This document shows positions 9,105 through 16,703 of a stretch of DNA of 64,000 nt, piece after piece. The translations under genes were made by a program, and so were the position numbers. The stretch lies in the NCBI RefSeq assembly GCF_900142915.1, contig NZ_FRCM01000009.1, forward strand, positions 62,001 through 126,000, in the 5' to 3' direction. Under the pieces are notes generated by a model, which saw only the letters and a list, made by a program, of their open reading frames with translations, was not told the origin of the DNA and searched no databases. Each line of letters begins with the position of its first letter. Positions within the stretch are counted from its first letter, which is position 1. The stretch comes from Mucilaginibacter sp. OK098. Its GTDB lineage: Bacteria; Bacteroidota; Bacteroidia; Sphingobacteriales; Sphingobacteriaceae.

Positions 9105-9731
9105 TCAATAGATCTTTTGATAAAACGCTTTCAATGCCCTGCCGGCATCAACTGCCAGGTTAACTGCCGCCGATACAGCTATGCCGTAAACCCCGGTTTT
9201 TATAAGTAGATCAACGTCTTCAATATGGATGCCACCGACCGCTATAACCGGGATGGTTATTTCAGGATGCTTTTCCAGCTGCCGGTAGCCTTCAAAACCA
9301 AGCAGTGGATAATTATTTGCTTTGGTATTGGTAAGCGCAAAAGGCCCGTATCCGCAATAATCAACAACACCGGTATTTTGAACCGCAAGTAAGCGACTGA
9401 TATTTGTTGCCGACGCACCTAATGTTTTATCATCTCCGATACTTTTACGGATCGCTTTAAAATCAGCATCAAAATCCTCAATATGTACGCCCTGCGCATC
9501 AACTTTATCAAGCAGGTGGTAATGATTGGTAAGGATGAGCGTAGTACCCCAATCATCGCAAAGCGCCGCAATTTCATTTATCTCCTCAATCAATTCCTCA
9601 TCTGGCTTGGTTAAACAGCGATACTGGATCCAGTTAGCCCCGGCCTCGCAGGCAATCGTAGCCTGCTTCAGGTGGCTTCGTGTACGCAGATCCTGCGTTA
9701 GGTAATGAAATTTGGAAATGTATTTCTTCAT
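9105..9731 (-). CDS. Thiamin-phosphate synthase-like (ThiE/TenI) protein
   Basis: The product is 208 residues from the ATG at 9731. ThiE joins HMP-pyrophosphate and THZ-phosphate to make thiamin phosphate. Family landmarks are present: IQYR after the first helix, AQGVHIEDFD (usual GVHLgq.D), GYGPFALTNTKAN (usual GP.F.T.TK) and IPVIAVGGI. The usual lysine of the QlReK motif and the NDR of IND.R are replaced (QYRC and LTNHYHL), so it is a diverged ThiE or TenI-like member. A longer frame to 9863 overlaps repeat DNA and is rejected. It lies in the riboswitch-led cluster between pafA and the TPK-like gene. Confidence 0.78.
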   Translation of the reverse strand: MKKYISKFHYLTQDLRTRSHLKQATIACEAGANWIQYRCLTKPDEELIEEINEIAALCDDWGTTLILTNHYHLLDKVDAQGVHIEDFDADFKAIRKSIGDDKTLGASATNISRLLAVQNTGVVDYCGYGPFALTNTKANNYPLLGFEGYRQLEKHPEITIPVIAVGGIHIEDVDLLIKTGVYGIAVSAAVNLAVDAGRALKAFYQKIY

Positions 9732-9737
9732 GTTATT

Positions 9738-9849
9738 AGTCCGAAAGTCAGTAAAGACCGAAAGTCCGGAAGATGATTTTGTTTGCTTTATAAAAACTAG
9801 GTCCTTTAACTTTTTTCGTCTTTCGGACTTCCCGACTTTACTGACTTCC
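9738..9849. repeat. Inverted repeat of CTTTCGGACTTCC words
   Basis: The left arm (9738-9772) reads AGTCCGAAAGTCAGTAAAGA and onward. The right arm (9817-9849) carries CTTTCGGACTTCCCGAC and TTTACTGACTTCC. In the best 28-nt stretch 23 positions pair. The right arm overlaps the last 12 nt of the pafA-like gene, so its final codons lie within the repeat. Confidence 0.8.
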
Positions 9850-11547
9850 TTTAAGCACCTCACTTATCGGGTGCCCTATGCTGCCGTTTGGCGCCTGTAT
9901 ATGCAATAAAGCGGCAATGGTGGCTGCAATGTCTGTCATGTGTGTTTCGCGGGTAAGGCTGCCGTGCTTAACGCCCCAGCCCATAAATACCAGCGGGATA
10001 TGATTGTCATACGGGTTCCAGGTGCCGTGTGTGGTGCCGGTAGGTCCGCTATCGCCAGAGCCATGGCCGGTAAAGTATGCCGGCTTCAGGATGATCTGTA
10101 TTACGCCGCTATGCTCAGCGCTATACCCATTTATAATGCGGATGCGCAATGCTTCAGGAATATTGGCTGTTTGCGCTTTTTTCATATCCACAGCAAATGC
10201 AACCGCCGGATCTTTTTCAAGGAAAGTTATACAATCCTGTTTTAGCACGTCCTCATCCAGGTGCAGGTATCGCACATCTTTATAATTAAAACTAACCTGG
10301 TAATTAGTAAGTCCTAATACTAAATGATCGGCTTTGTACCTATCCTGTAAATATTGATTTAAGTTTTTCAAAACCACTCCATCATCCCAAACATCAGCAG
10401 GAATTCCGTGGTCCTGCAAAAATTGGGTGTTGTGTGCTGCACCATGATCGGCGGTTAAAAAAACGGTGTAGTTTCCTTTGCCAACTTTTGCATCAAGGTA
10501 AGTGAAAAATGTTGCAAAATCACGATCCAGCCTCAGGTAGGTATCTTCAATTTCAACAGCATTTACACCAAACTGGTGGCCAACGTAATCGGTTGATGAA
10601 AAGCTGACAGCCAAAAAATCGGTTACTGAATGCTGGCCCAGTTGTTCACCGTTAATGGCGGCAACGGCTAGGTCGAGTGTTAGTGTATTGCCATAAGGCG
10701 TAGAGCGGATCAGCCCTAAGTTATTTTTATACATGGCCGACGTTTTAACCGGCAGTGTGGGCGCATTCATACCTTTAAATTTGCCTTCGTATTTATTGCT
10801 GTCGGCGGTGCTTTGCAGGTAAGTATCTATAGGGTAAAGGGAGGTCCAGTCCTGTTTTAGATAGGTTTCAGGCAGCTTTTGATCATTAAAATCTTTTACC
10901 CATTGTGGCAGTTCCTGCATGTAATAAGTACTGGTGATCCAGTGGCCGCTTTTATCATCAAACCAATAAGCAGCATTGGCGGTATGGCCTGCAGGAAGAA
11001 TCCCCCCGCGGTCTTTTAAAGCAATGCCGATAACTTTTGAACGGAAATTGGTAGCCAGCCGCAGCTCATCAGTAACCGTAGTTGTTAGCATGTTGCGCGG
11101 CGACATTTTTCCGGCAGTTGAAGTGCTGCCAACCGTTTGTACAGTGGTATCTTCGGCGCAATACATTGACCTGCCGGTAGCCTGGATAATAAAATCATTA
11201 CCCGCAATACCATGGATAGCTGGTACCGAGCCTGTATAAATACAGGTATGGCCGGGGCCGGTAAAAGTTGGGATATAATCAATCTGCGTATTTTCGCAGG
11301 TAAAGCCTTCATTTAATAAACGCTTAAAGCCGTTGTTTGAGTAACGATTATAATAGCGGTACAAATAATCCCAGCGCATTTGGTCTACCACTATGCCAAC
11401 CACCAATTTTGGGCGGGGCAGTTCGGGAGAAGCAGCAGGAACAACTACAGGAACAGGAATAGGTGATGTTTTTTTCTTTCTTGTTTGTGCCGATACCGAA
11501 ACAGTAGCAAAAGCCAGTAATAATAAGGGCAGATGTTTAATTCTCAT
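9838..11547 (-). CDS. pafA: PafA-type alkaline phosphatase, periplasmic
   Basis: The product is 569 residues with a clear signal peptide (residues 1-20, ending SVSAQ). It belongs to the alkaline-phosphatase superfamily in its PafA form. The nucleophile threonine lies in PTFTGPGH (residues 93-100), with VVDQMRWD as the first metal-binding segment and TADHGAAHN further on. PafA enzymes release phosphate from monoesters with no phosphate repression. Here the gene sits inside a thiamin cluster, so hydrolysis of thiamin phosphates before uptake is a reasonable inference. It is separated from its neighbours by 106 and 179 bp, each gap holding an inverted repeat. Confidence 0.88.
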   Translation of the reverse strand: MRIKHLPLLLLAFATVSVSAQTRKKKTSPIPVPVVVPAASPELPRPKLVVGIVVDQMRWDYLYRYYNRYSNNGFKRLLNEGFTCENTQIDYIPTFTGPGHTCIYTGSVPAIHGIAGNDFIIQATGRSMYCAEDTTVQTVGSTSTAGKMSPRNMLTTTVTDELRLATNFRSKVIGIALKDRGGILPAGHTANAAYWFDDKSGHWITSTYYMQELPQWVKDFNDQKLPETYLKQDWTSLYPIDTYLQSTADSNKYEGKFKGMNAPTLPVKTSAMYKNNLGLIRSTPYGNTLTLDLAVAAINGEQLGQHSVTDFLAVSFSSTDYVGHQFGVNAVEIEDTYLRLDRDFATFFTYLDAKVGKGNYTVFLTADHGAAHNTQFLQDHGIPADVWDDGVVLKNLNQYLQDRYKADHLVLGLTNYQVSFNYKDVRYLHLDEDVLKQDCITFLEKDPAVAFAVDMKKAQTANIPEALRIRIINGYSAEHSGVIQIILKPAYFTGHGSGDSGPTGTTHGTWNPYDNHIPLVFMGWGVKHGSLTRETHMTDIAATIAALLHIQAPNGSIGHPISEVLKGSQ

Positions 11548-11615
11548 CTTAAAAAATTGTTAAGTAGCGCAAATATCAACAATGCAATTAAAATTCTATG
11601 TGATATTTCTGTTAT

Positions 11616-11735
11616 GAATCACTGATGTTTGCTGATTATTTCGATGAAGCTGATATTATTGATTCAGCAATACAGGCAAGTAGTTAACTCCAAATCAATC
11701 AGCTTCATCAAAATAATCAGCCTGAATCAGTGTTC
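11616..11735. repeat. Inverted repeat of GCTGATTATTTCGATGAAGC words
   Basis: GAATCACTGATGTTTGCTGA and on through GATGAAGCTGAT (11616-11662) pairs with ATCAGCTTCATCAAAATAAT and on through GAATCAGTGTTC (about 11695-11735). Nearly 40 bp are paired. The right arm overlaps the last 9 nt of the acyl-CoA-dehydrogenase-like gene. Confidence 0.85.
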
Positions 11736-12836
11736 AATGGCTAACAAAGCATGCTGACTTGCCGTATGCAGATCGCGCCATGCCCTGTTAATTTCAGTTT
11801 CAGTGCTTGCCGCAGTTAAGCCGCATAACGGATAAAGCGTGTCAACACTTTGCCTGCTTAAATGTGCAAGTTTGCGGCTGGTGATACTTACCTGGTTTAG
11901 CGTCTCGTCAGGGATCTTGTTGTTATTTTGAATGGCATCCCATGAGTTCCCAACCGCGTCATAAAAATATTTTCTTACCAGGTCAAGTTCGTTTTTTAGC
12001 TTCATTAGCTTGTTTACTAAAAACGTTCTTTGTGCGTCCGTAAGTCTTGGCTGTTTTACTTTTTCATGAAAGAGGTCTTCGCACAGATCCATAAAATGAA
12101 TAGCTATGCCTGATAGATTAACGGCAATAGTAGCCTCTGCCAGTTGCAAAAAAGGATACAGGTATAATGGATCAGGGATAATTGCAGCTGCCGGGTCTAT
12201 TTTGAATTGCCGGTTTGAGGATACTTCCAGTCCTTTAACTTCAAAAGAATCGCTGCCTGTAGCTATCATGCCAATATATTTCCACGCGGGTAAAATATTT
12301 ACATCCTTTTTATCAAATATAAAAGGCAATACCAGTGGCTCTCCACCATCTTTTAAAACAGGTTCGCCATTTTTTTGGATACTGCAATTGGCCGTTATAT
12401 GCGTAGTATGATGCACACCGCTGGCATATTTCCAGGTGCCGTTTACAAGATATCCGTTGGCGGTTATTTCGGCAGTACCACATACTGCGCCGCTGCCAGC
12501 CAGGCAAACCTTAGGGTCAATGAAGATCTCATGAGCAATTTCAGGAGCAATAAAACCACCGAACCAGCCAGCACCGTTACACAGGGTAACAACCCAGCCG
12601 GTGCTGCCATCGGCCCAGCTTACGGCTTCCTGCAGTTGCAACAGGCTGAGCAAGGTTACCTGCTGCCCGGTATAAACCCGGGGCACCAGTAGCTTAAACC
12701 AATGGTTTTTATAAATAACCTTTAATTGTTCCGGGTGAAGCATGCCTAGCTTTTCAGCCTCAGCTGCGGTATTTCTTATAATGTTTACATCCTCAGTATC
12801 AATAAAAACTGAAGGATGCTGGTTTGTGTTTTCCAT
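11727..12836 (-). CDS. Acyl-CoA-dehydrogenase-fold flavoprotein (monooxygenase-like)
   Basis: The product is 369 residues with the acyl-CoA dehydrogenase fold: an N-terminal helical domain (residues 15-115), a middle beta domain around GTAEITANGYLVNGTWKYAS (about 122-143), and a C-terminal helical domain of the Acyl-CoA_dh_2 type. Members with this C-terminal domain are often FMNH2-dependent monooxygenases (HpaH- or DszC-like) rather than true CoA dehydrogenases, and I see no catalytic glutamate motif. The gene starts 5 bp after the transporter gene in the TPP-riboswitch cluster, which suggests it acts on thiamin or a breakdown product. That substrate is inference. Confidence 0.75.
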   Translation of the reverse strand: MENTNQHPSVFIDTEDVNIIRNTAAEAEKLGMLHPEQLKVIYKNHWFKLLVPRVYTGQQVTLLSLLQLQEAVSWADGSTGWVVTLCNGAGWFGGFIAPEIAHEIFIDPKVCLAGSGAVCGTAEITANGYLVNGTWKYASGVHHTTHITANCSIQKNGEPVLKDGGEPLVLPFIFDKKDVNILPAWKYIGMIATGSDSFEVKGLEVSSNRQFKIDPAAAIIPDPLYLYPFLQLAEATIAVNLSGIAIHFMDLCEDLFHEKVKQPRLTDAQRTFLVNKLMKLKNELDLVRKYFYDAVGNSWDAIQNNNKIPDETLNQVSITSRKLAHLSRQSVDTLYPLCGLTAASTETEINRAWRDLHTASQHALLAIEH

Positions 12837-12841
12837 GTTAT

Positions 12842-13474
12842 TTAAGTTAGTAATGTGTTTTCAGCAGCCTTTTCTTTTTTCCAGATGGCGAGCCATTCAA
12901 AAAAACCGAAAAAGGCCACTACAAATAAAAACAGGGTAAGCGCCGAAAACATGATCAGGTTTTTATAGCACAGCAACGGGATGGCAAACAGGTTGGATAC
13001 ATTCAGCAAGATCCAGTTTTCCAGCTTGCGCTTTGCCAGCAGCCACATTCCGGCCCAGGCTGTTGAAGCTACCCAGGCATCCCATATTGGGACGTTTGAT
13101 GTGGTAAAATTTTTGAGGATCACATAAAGGATAGGCCATCCGGCAAATACAATCAGCAGTGTAATTATCCATTCCCTGCGGGTTGACCAGGTTATTTTTA
13201 CAGGTGGTCCGTTCCGTTTTTTTATCCAGTGGTACCAGCCGTAAATGCTCATCACCAAATAATAAACATTCAGCGCCGACTCCGCATACAGCCCGGCAAT
13301 CAGCAAAATATAAATGCCGATAAATGTACCGGCTATCCCGGTTGGGTAAAGCCAGATGTTATTTACTTTAGCCAGTAATACCTCGATTACGCCAAACAGC
13401 ACCGCCAGCCATTCCCAGATTGTAGTTTGGTTAATTTGATCGATAAAAAGTTGGATCCAATGATGTAAATTCAT
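12842..13474 (-). CDS. pnuC: PnuC-family transporter, probably thiamin (PnuT type)
   Basis: The product is a 210-residue inner-membrane protein with about seven helices. The PnuC signature is present: WLYPTGIAGTFIGIYI, then a YAESALNVYYLVMSIYGWYHW segment. PnuC carriers take up nicotinamide riboside, while relatives under TPP riboswitches in Bacteroidota (PnuT) carry thiamin. The riboswitch upstream of the TonB receptor favours the thiamin form. The last Lys/Asn-rich residues are cytoplasmic. It lies 239 bp beyond the receptor gene, across a large repeat, and 5 bp before the flavoprotein gene. Confidence 0.88.
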   Translation of the reverse strand: MNLHHWIQLFIDQINQTTIWEWLAVLFGVIEVLLAKVNNIWLYPTGIAGTFIGIYILLIAGLYAESALNVYYLVMSIYGWYHWIKKRNGPPVKITWSTRREWIITLLIVFAGWPILYVILKNFTTSNVPIWDAWVASTAWAGMWLLAKRKLENWILLNVSNLFAIPLLCYKNLIMFSALTLFLFVVAFFGFFEWLAIWKKEKAAENTLLT

Positions 13475-13517
13475 ATTGTGCTATTTTATCATAAAATGGG
13501 GATCTCATTTAGTTAAA

Positions 13518-13711
13518 AGATCCTTTTTTAGCCCTCTTTCCGCGCAGCGAAGAGAGGGCCGACCAGCGTAGCGTTGTCGGGGTGAGTCTATACGTCATGC
13601 ATTGGCGCTAATGCATTGGCGTAGATGCCGCCCGCAGATTTACCCACCCGGTCATTGCTTCGCTCGACCTCCCTCCCTTCGCTGCGCGGAAGGAGGGAAA
13701 GAAGGATCCTT
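13518..13711. repeat. Inverted repeat (CCGCGCAGCGAAG family) with internal direct repeat
   Basis: AGATCCTTTTTTAGCCCTCT, CCGCGCAGCGAAG and AGAGGG at 13518-13558 pair with CCTCCCTTCGCTGCGCGGAA, GGAGGG and AAGGATCCTT at 13670-13711. Inside, ATGCATTGGCG occurs twice (near 13597 and 13611). The element separates the TonB receptor from the transporter gene. Confidence 0.85.
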
Positions 13712-13713
13712 TT

Positions 13714-16107
13714 CTAAAACTTCAAATTCAGCGATGCCAAAAAGTTAACCGGCGCCTGCGGATAGAAGTAATTATAGTTCGCTACCTTCCCGCTTTCAAT
13801 ATCCGGGTAGGTTGCCCCATCCGACTGGTATTTTTTGCTGAACACGTTGTTTACCAATAAACCCACACCTATATTCTTAAGCCCTTTTATGCTGAAATTA
13901 TAATTCAGGCGCACATCATTTACAAAATAACCATCAATTGAGCGGCTTTGGGTTGATGTATTATCAAGGTATTGCCTGCTTACATATTTGCTGATAAAAG
14001 CTATTTCGCCATTTTTTATAGGATGGTAGCTGATGGTACTTGACCCGGTAAGGTTTGGCGAGTATGCTATATCTGATTTCTTGTACTGCGTTGCATCCAG
14101 CGTACCGGTATCATAGTTCTGCAGGTATTGGGTAAAGTTTTTTACCTTATTGGTACTTACCGTAGCGTTTACAAACCAGCTTAATTGTTGCGCTATTTTT
14201 ACCCGTACGCTGGCTTCAACCCCGGCGCGATAGCTGTCTTTTATATTGGTGCGGATAGCTCCGCCAACATCGTCAAGCGAGCCGGTTAACACCAGCTGGT
14301 TTTTGTAAAGCATGTAAAAACCGTTGATGCTGCCGCTAAAAGCTGATTCATTGATCCGGTAGCCCGCCTCAAAATCTGTTAAGTGCTCAGCCTTCGGGCG
14401 GCTCTGCGGCGACGAATTTGTAAAATCGTTACGGTTAGGCTCATGGTTACCAACAGCTACAGACCCATATACATTACTATTTGAATTGATCTGGTAGGTA
14501 ATGCCTGCTTTTGGATTGAAAAAGTCAAGCTCTACCTGTTGCTGCACATTTTTAAGGTCTTGATCAAACCCTAAAAACGAATAAGAAATATGGCGGTATT
14601 GCACATCGCCATAAAACAGCACCTTGCCCAAACGATATTCGGCCCGGCTAAAAATATTGAAGTCGGTTTTTTTAGCGTGATTGCGCGAATATTCATAATC
14701 GGGCGGAATGGTGGTGCTTTGCTGCGTCCACTCAATATTATTATAGTGGTCGCCTCTATATTCGTTATATGCGCCGCCAAGGATCATATTCAGATCGTTG
14801 TTGGGTTTGTAAGTTAAATTATAGGTTGCTCCGTAAAAGTAATTGCTCAGCCAAAGCCGCCTCACCAAATCAGTATTTGCCAAAGTATCGGTACCTATAA
14901 TTACGGGCTTTAAACCATATGCCGAAACCGGCTCATTGTTTTTATATTCCTCATAATAACCATACCCCCTGGTAAGGTGCAATGCGCCGCTAAATGAAAG
15001 CTTATCAGTAAGCTGTTGATTATAAAGTAGCTGGTAATAGTTTTGGGTATAGTTGTCGGTTTGGTTTTTGTAAAAGCTGTTTGTTGAGTTGATGTAGCCA
15101 AGCTCATTATACCTGCGGTTGCCAAATTTAACGCTGTCTTCTGGCACACCATCCCAGGCCTGGTAGGTTTTCTCGTAGCCCGAAAATACGTTCAGCCGCA
15201 GCACGCTTTTTTTTCCATAATAAGCACCACTTAAAAAGAAGGATTTAAGATCGGATGATGCACGGTCGATATAGCCATCAGAAACCATCCGTGATAAACG
15301 ACCGTCAAAGCTGAAATGATCGCCAAGCAAACCGGTTCCGAAGCTTACGGTGTTTTTTAGTGTTCCGTATGATCCTGCCGAATTATTCAGCTCGGCATAC
15401 GCGGTATCGCGCCGGGTAGTAGTTTGAATGTTGATGCTGGCGCCAAAGGCTCCTGCGCCATTGGTTGATGTACCCACACCACGCTGCACCTGGATGTTAT
15501 CAACAGATGAAGCCAGGTCAGGCAGATCCACAAAATAAACACCCTGATCCTCCGCATCATTCAGCGGGATCCCGTTAAGTGTTACGTTGGTTCGTGTAGC
15601 ATCCGATCCACGGATGCGGATACTGGTATAGCCAACACCTGCCCCTGCATTTGAGGTAACCACTGTTGATGGTGTTTGCTCCAGCAAATACTCAAACCCG
15701 CGACCCGAATTGTTTTTTTCGATATCCTTTTTATTCAGATTGGTGAAAGCCGTAGGCGATTTTTCAGTTGCCCGGGTAGCGCTTACCGTAACTTCTTCGG
15801 TAAATAATGTGCTCCGGCTTAATGCAAAGTTGTTTACCGCATCGGTATTTAATGTGATGTTTTTTGAAGTGTTTTGATAGCCAATAAACGATACTTTTAA
15901 AGTATACGCACCGCTTTTCAGGTTATCGAGGTGGTACTTACCGTTAACATCTGAAACTGCGTTGACCGCTGAGTTGGATAACGTAATGGTAGCTCCGGGC
16001 AGTGCTTCGCCGGTTTGCTTGTCTGTGATCTTCCCGGTAACGGAAAGCTGGGCCGCCGCCATAACAGGCAACAGCAGGGCAATAAATACCGCAAATAAAT
16101 TTTTCAA
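13714..16107 (-). CDS. TonB-dependent receptor, probably for thiamin
   Basis: The product is a 797-residue outer-membrane receptor. A signal peptide (residues 1-19) is followed by a carboxypeptidase-regulatory-like domain (about 22-100, VTGKITDKQTGEALPGATI), a plug domain with GYTSIRIRGSDATRTNVTLN, and a beta-barrel ending in the aromatic LNLKF. The TPP riboswitch just upstream points to thiamin or its phosphates as ligand. The frame opens with TTG at 16105-16107; no ATG lies in frame before the plug, and upstream codons are ATC ATT. It heads the thiamin cluster. Confidence 0.9.
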   Translation of the reverse strand: MKNLFAVFIALLLPVMAAAQLSVTGKITDKQTGEALPGATITLSNSAVNAVSDVNGKYHLDNLKSGAYTLKVSFIGYQNTSKNITLNTDAVNNFALSRSTLFTEEVTVSATRATEKSPTAFTNLNKKDIEKNNSGRGFEYLLEQTPSTVVTSNAGAGVGYTSIRIRGSDATRTNVTLNGIPLNDAEDQGVYFVDLPDLASSVDNIQVQRGVGTSTNGAGAFGASINIQTTTRRDTAYAELNNSAGSYGTLKNTVSFGTGLLGDHFSFDGRLSRMVSDGYIDRASSDLKSFFLSGAYYGKKSVLRLNVFSGYEKTYQAWDGVPEDSVKFGNRRYNELGYINSTNSFYKNQTDNYTQNYYQLLYNQQLTDKLSFSGALHLTRGYGYYEEYKNNEPVSAYGLKPVIIGTDTLANTDLVRRLWLSNYFYGATYNLTYKPNNDLNMILGGAYNEYRGDHYNNIEWTQQSTTIPPDYEYSRNHAKKTDFNIFSRAEYRLGKVLFYGDVQYRHISYSFLGFDQDLKNVQQQVELDFFNPKAGITYQINSNSNVYGSVAVGNHEPNRNDFTNSSPQSRPKAEHLTDFEAGYRINESAFSGSINGFYMLYKNQLVLTGSLDDVGGAIRTNIKDSYRAGVEASVRVKIAQQLSWFVNATVSTNKVKNFTQYLQNYDTGTLDATQYKKSDIAYSPNLTGSSTISYHPIKNGEIAFISKYVSRQYLDNTSTQSRSIDGYFVNDVRLNYNFSIKGLKNIGVGLLVNNVFSKKYQSDGATYPDIESGKVANYNYFYPQAPVNFLASLNLKF

Positions 16108-16177
16108 AATGATTAATAAATAAAATTAGTTAAACCATCTCCGTATCAGGGCGACTACGCAGTACACTTAACTTGTT

Positions 16178-16386
16178 ACCTCTCCCTACGCCGGCATTAC
16201 CCGGATCAGGTGTATGTGGGAAGTCATTGGTCATTGTGTCATTGGTCATTGGTCTGCTTTTACAGATTTAAGACTTTTGACTTAAGACTTTGTACTTAAC
16301 ACAACGGGTTTGATCTCAGCCTGTCTTTCAGTTTGGTAAAATACGCTGTAGCATATTTTGCGACCAAAGCAAGGCACCCCTTGAGA
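16178..16386 (-). promoter_or_regulatory. TPP riboswitch (THI box)
   Basis: The conserved TPP aptamer blocks are in order on the minus strand: GGGGTGCC (16380-16373), GGCTGAGA (16321-16314), ACCTGATCC (16211-16203) and GGTAATGCCGGCGTAGGGA (16201-16183). The ligand-binding CTGAGA and GCGTAGGGA elements are intact. Both variable segments are long: about 50 nt between the first two blocks, and about 100 nt between CCCGT and ACCTGATCC. The second contains CAATGACC repeat words. It lies about 70 nt before the TonB receptor start and should repress the cluster when TPP is abundant. Confidence 0.93.
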
Positions 16387-16395
16387 ATTATGAGG

Positions 16396-16403
16396 CAAAT
16401 GTA
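16396..16403 (-). promoter_or_regulatory. -7 element upstream of the TPP riboswitch
   Basis: TACATTTG on the minus strand matches TAnnTTTG exactly and lies 16 nt before the first riboswitch block. No good -33 TTTG is seen 19-20 bp further upstream. Confidence 0.45.
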
Positions 16404-16445
16404 AGAATGATTTCGGAATTCGGATGTTCGATTTCGGAATTGTTA

Positions 16446-16538
16446 TTTGAACCATGATTTAGGGGATTAAAGGATTTTCATGATGCCTTTCTGCTGTTTC
16501 AATCCTAAAATCCAATAATCGAGTGGTCATGGTTCAAA
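16446..16538. repeat. TGAACCATGA element, upstream copy
   Basis: TTTGAACCATGATTTAGGGG at the left and GTGGTCATGGTTCAAA at the right form terminal inverted repeats around a roughly 93-bp element. Inner words (GGATTAAAGGATTTT and AATCCTAAAATCC) are also complementary. A second copy with the same 10-bp ends lies just after aspS at 18453-18541. Confidence 0.8.
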
Positions 16539-16633
16539 AAAATGCTAAATTTGATTAAACCTTATACACATGAAAGAAGAAGAAATTTATCATTTAAGTC
16601 CCGAAGAATTGCCTTTATCTTCTTCTTTTCTCA

Positions 16634-16668
16634 CTTTCGGACTTCCGGACTTTCCGACTTTCGGACTA
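16634..16668. repeat. CTTTCGGACTTCC repeat before aspS
   Basis: This is a single-sided copy of the word family seen at 1-124. Its last 20 bp (16649-16668) differ from 105-124 upstream of gltX at only one position. It carries the aspS -33 element. Confidence 0.75.
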
Positions 16669-16682
16669 AAACCCTACTTTTG
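16651..16682 (+). promoter_or_regulatory. aspS promoter, Bacteroidota type
   Basis: TTTC at 16651-16654 and TACTTTTG at 16675-16682 are 20 bp apart and match the -33/-7 consensus. The ATG follows 22 nt later. As in gltX, the -33 element is part of the repeat. Confidence 0.6.
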
Positions 16683-16703
16683 CAGACTTTTTAAAACACA
16701 ATC

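Noticed and set aside
9732..9863. Longer starts for the ThiE-like gene (9863) and for the TPK-like gene (9057)
   Set aside because: Both extensions are repeat DNA, and the family similarity starts at the internal ATG codons.
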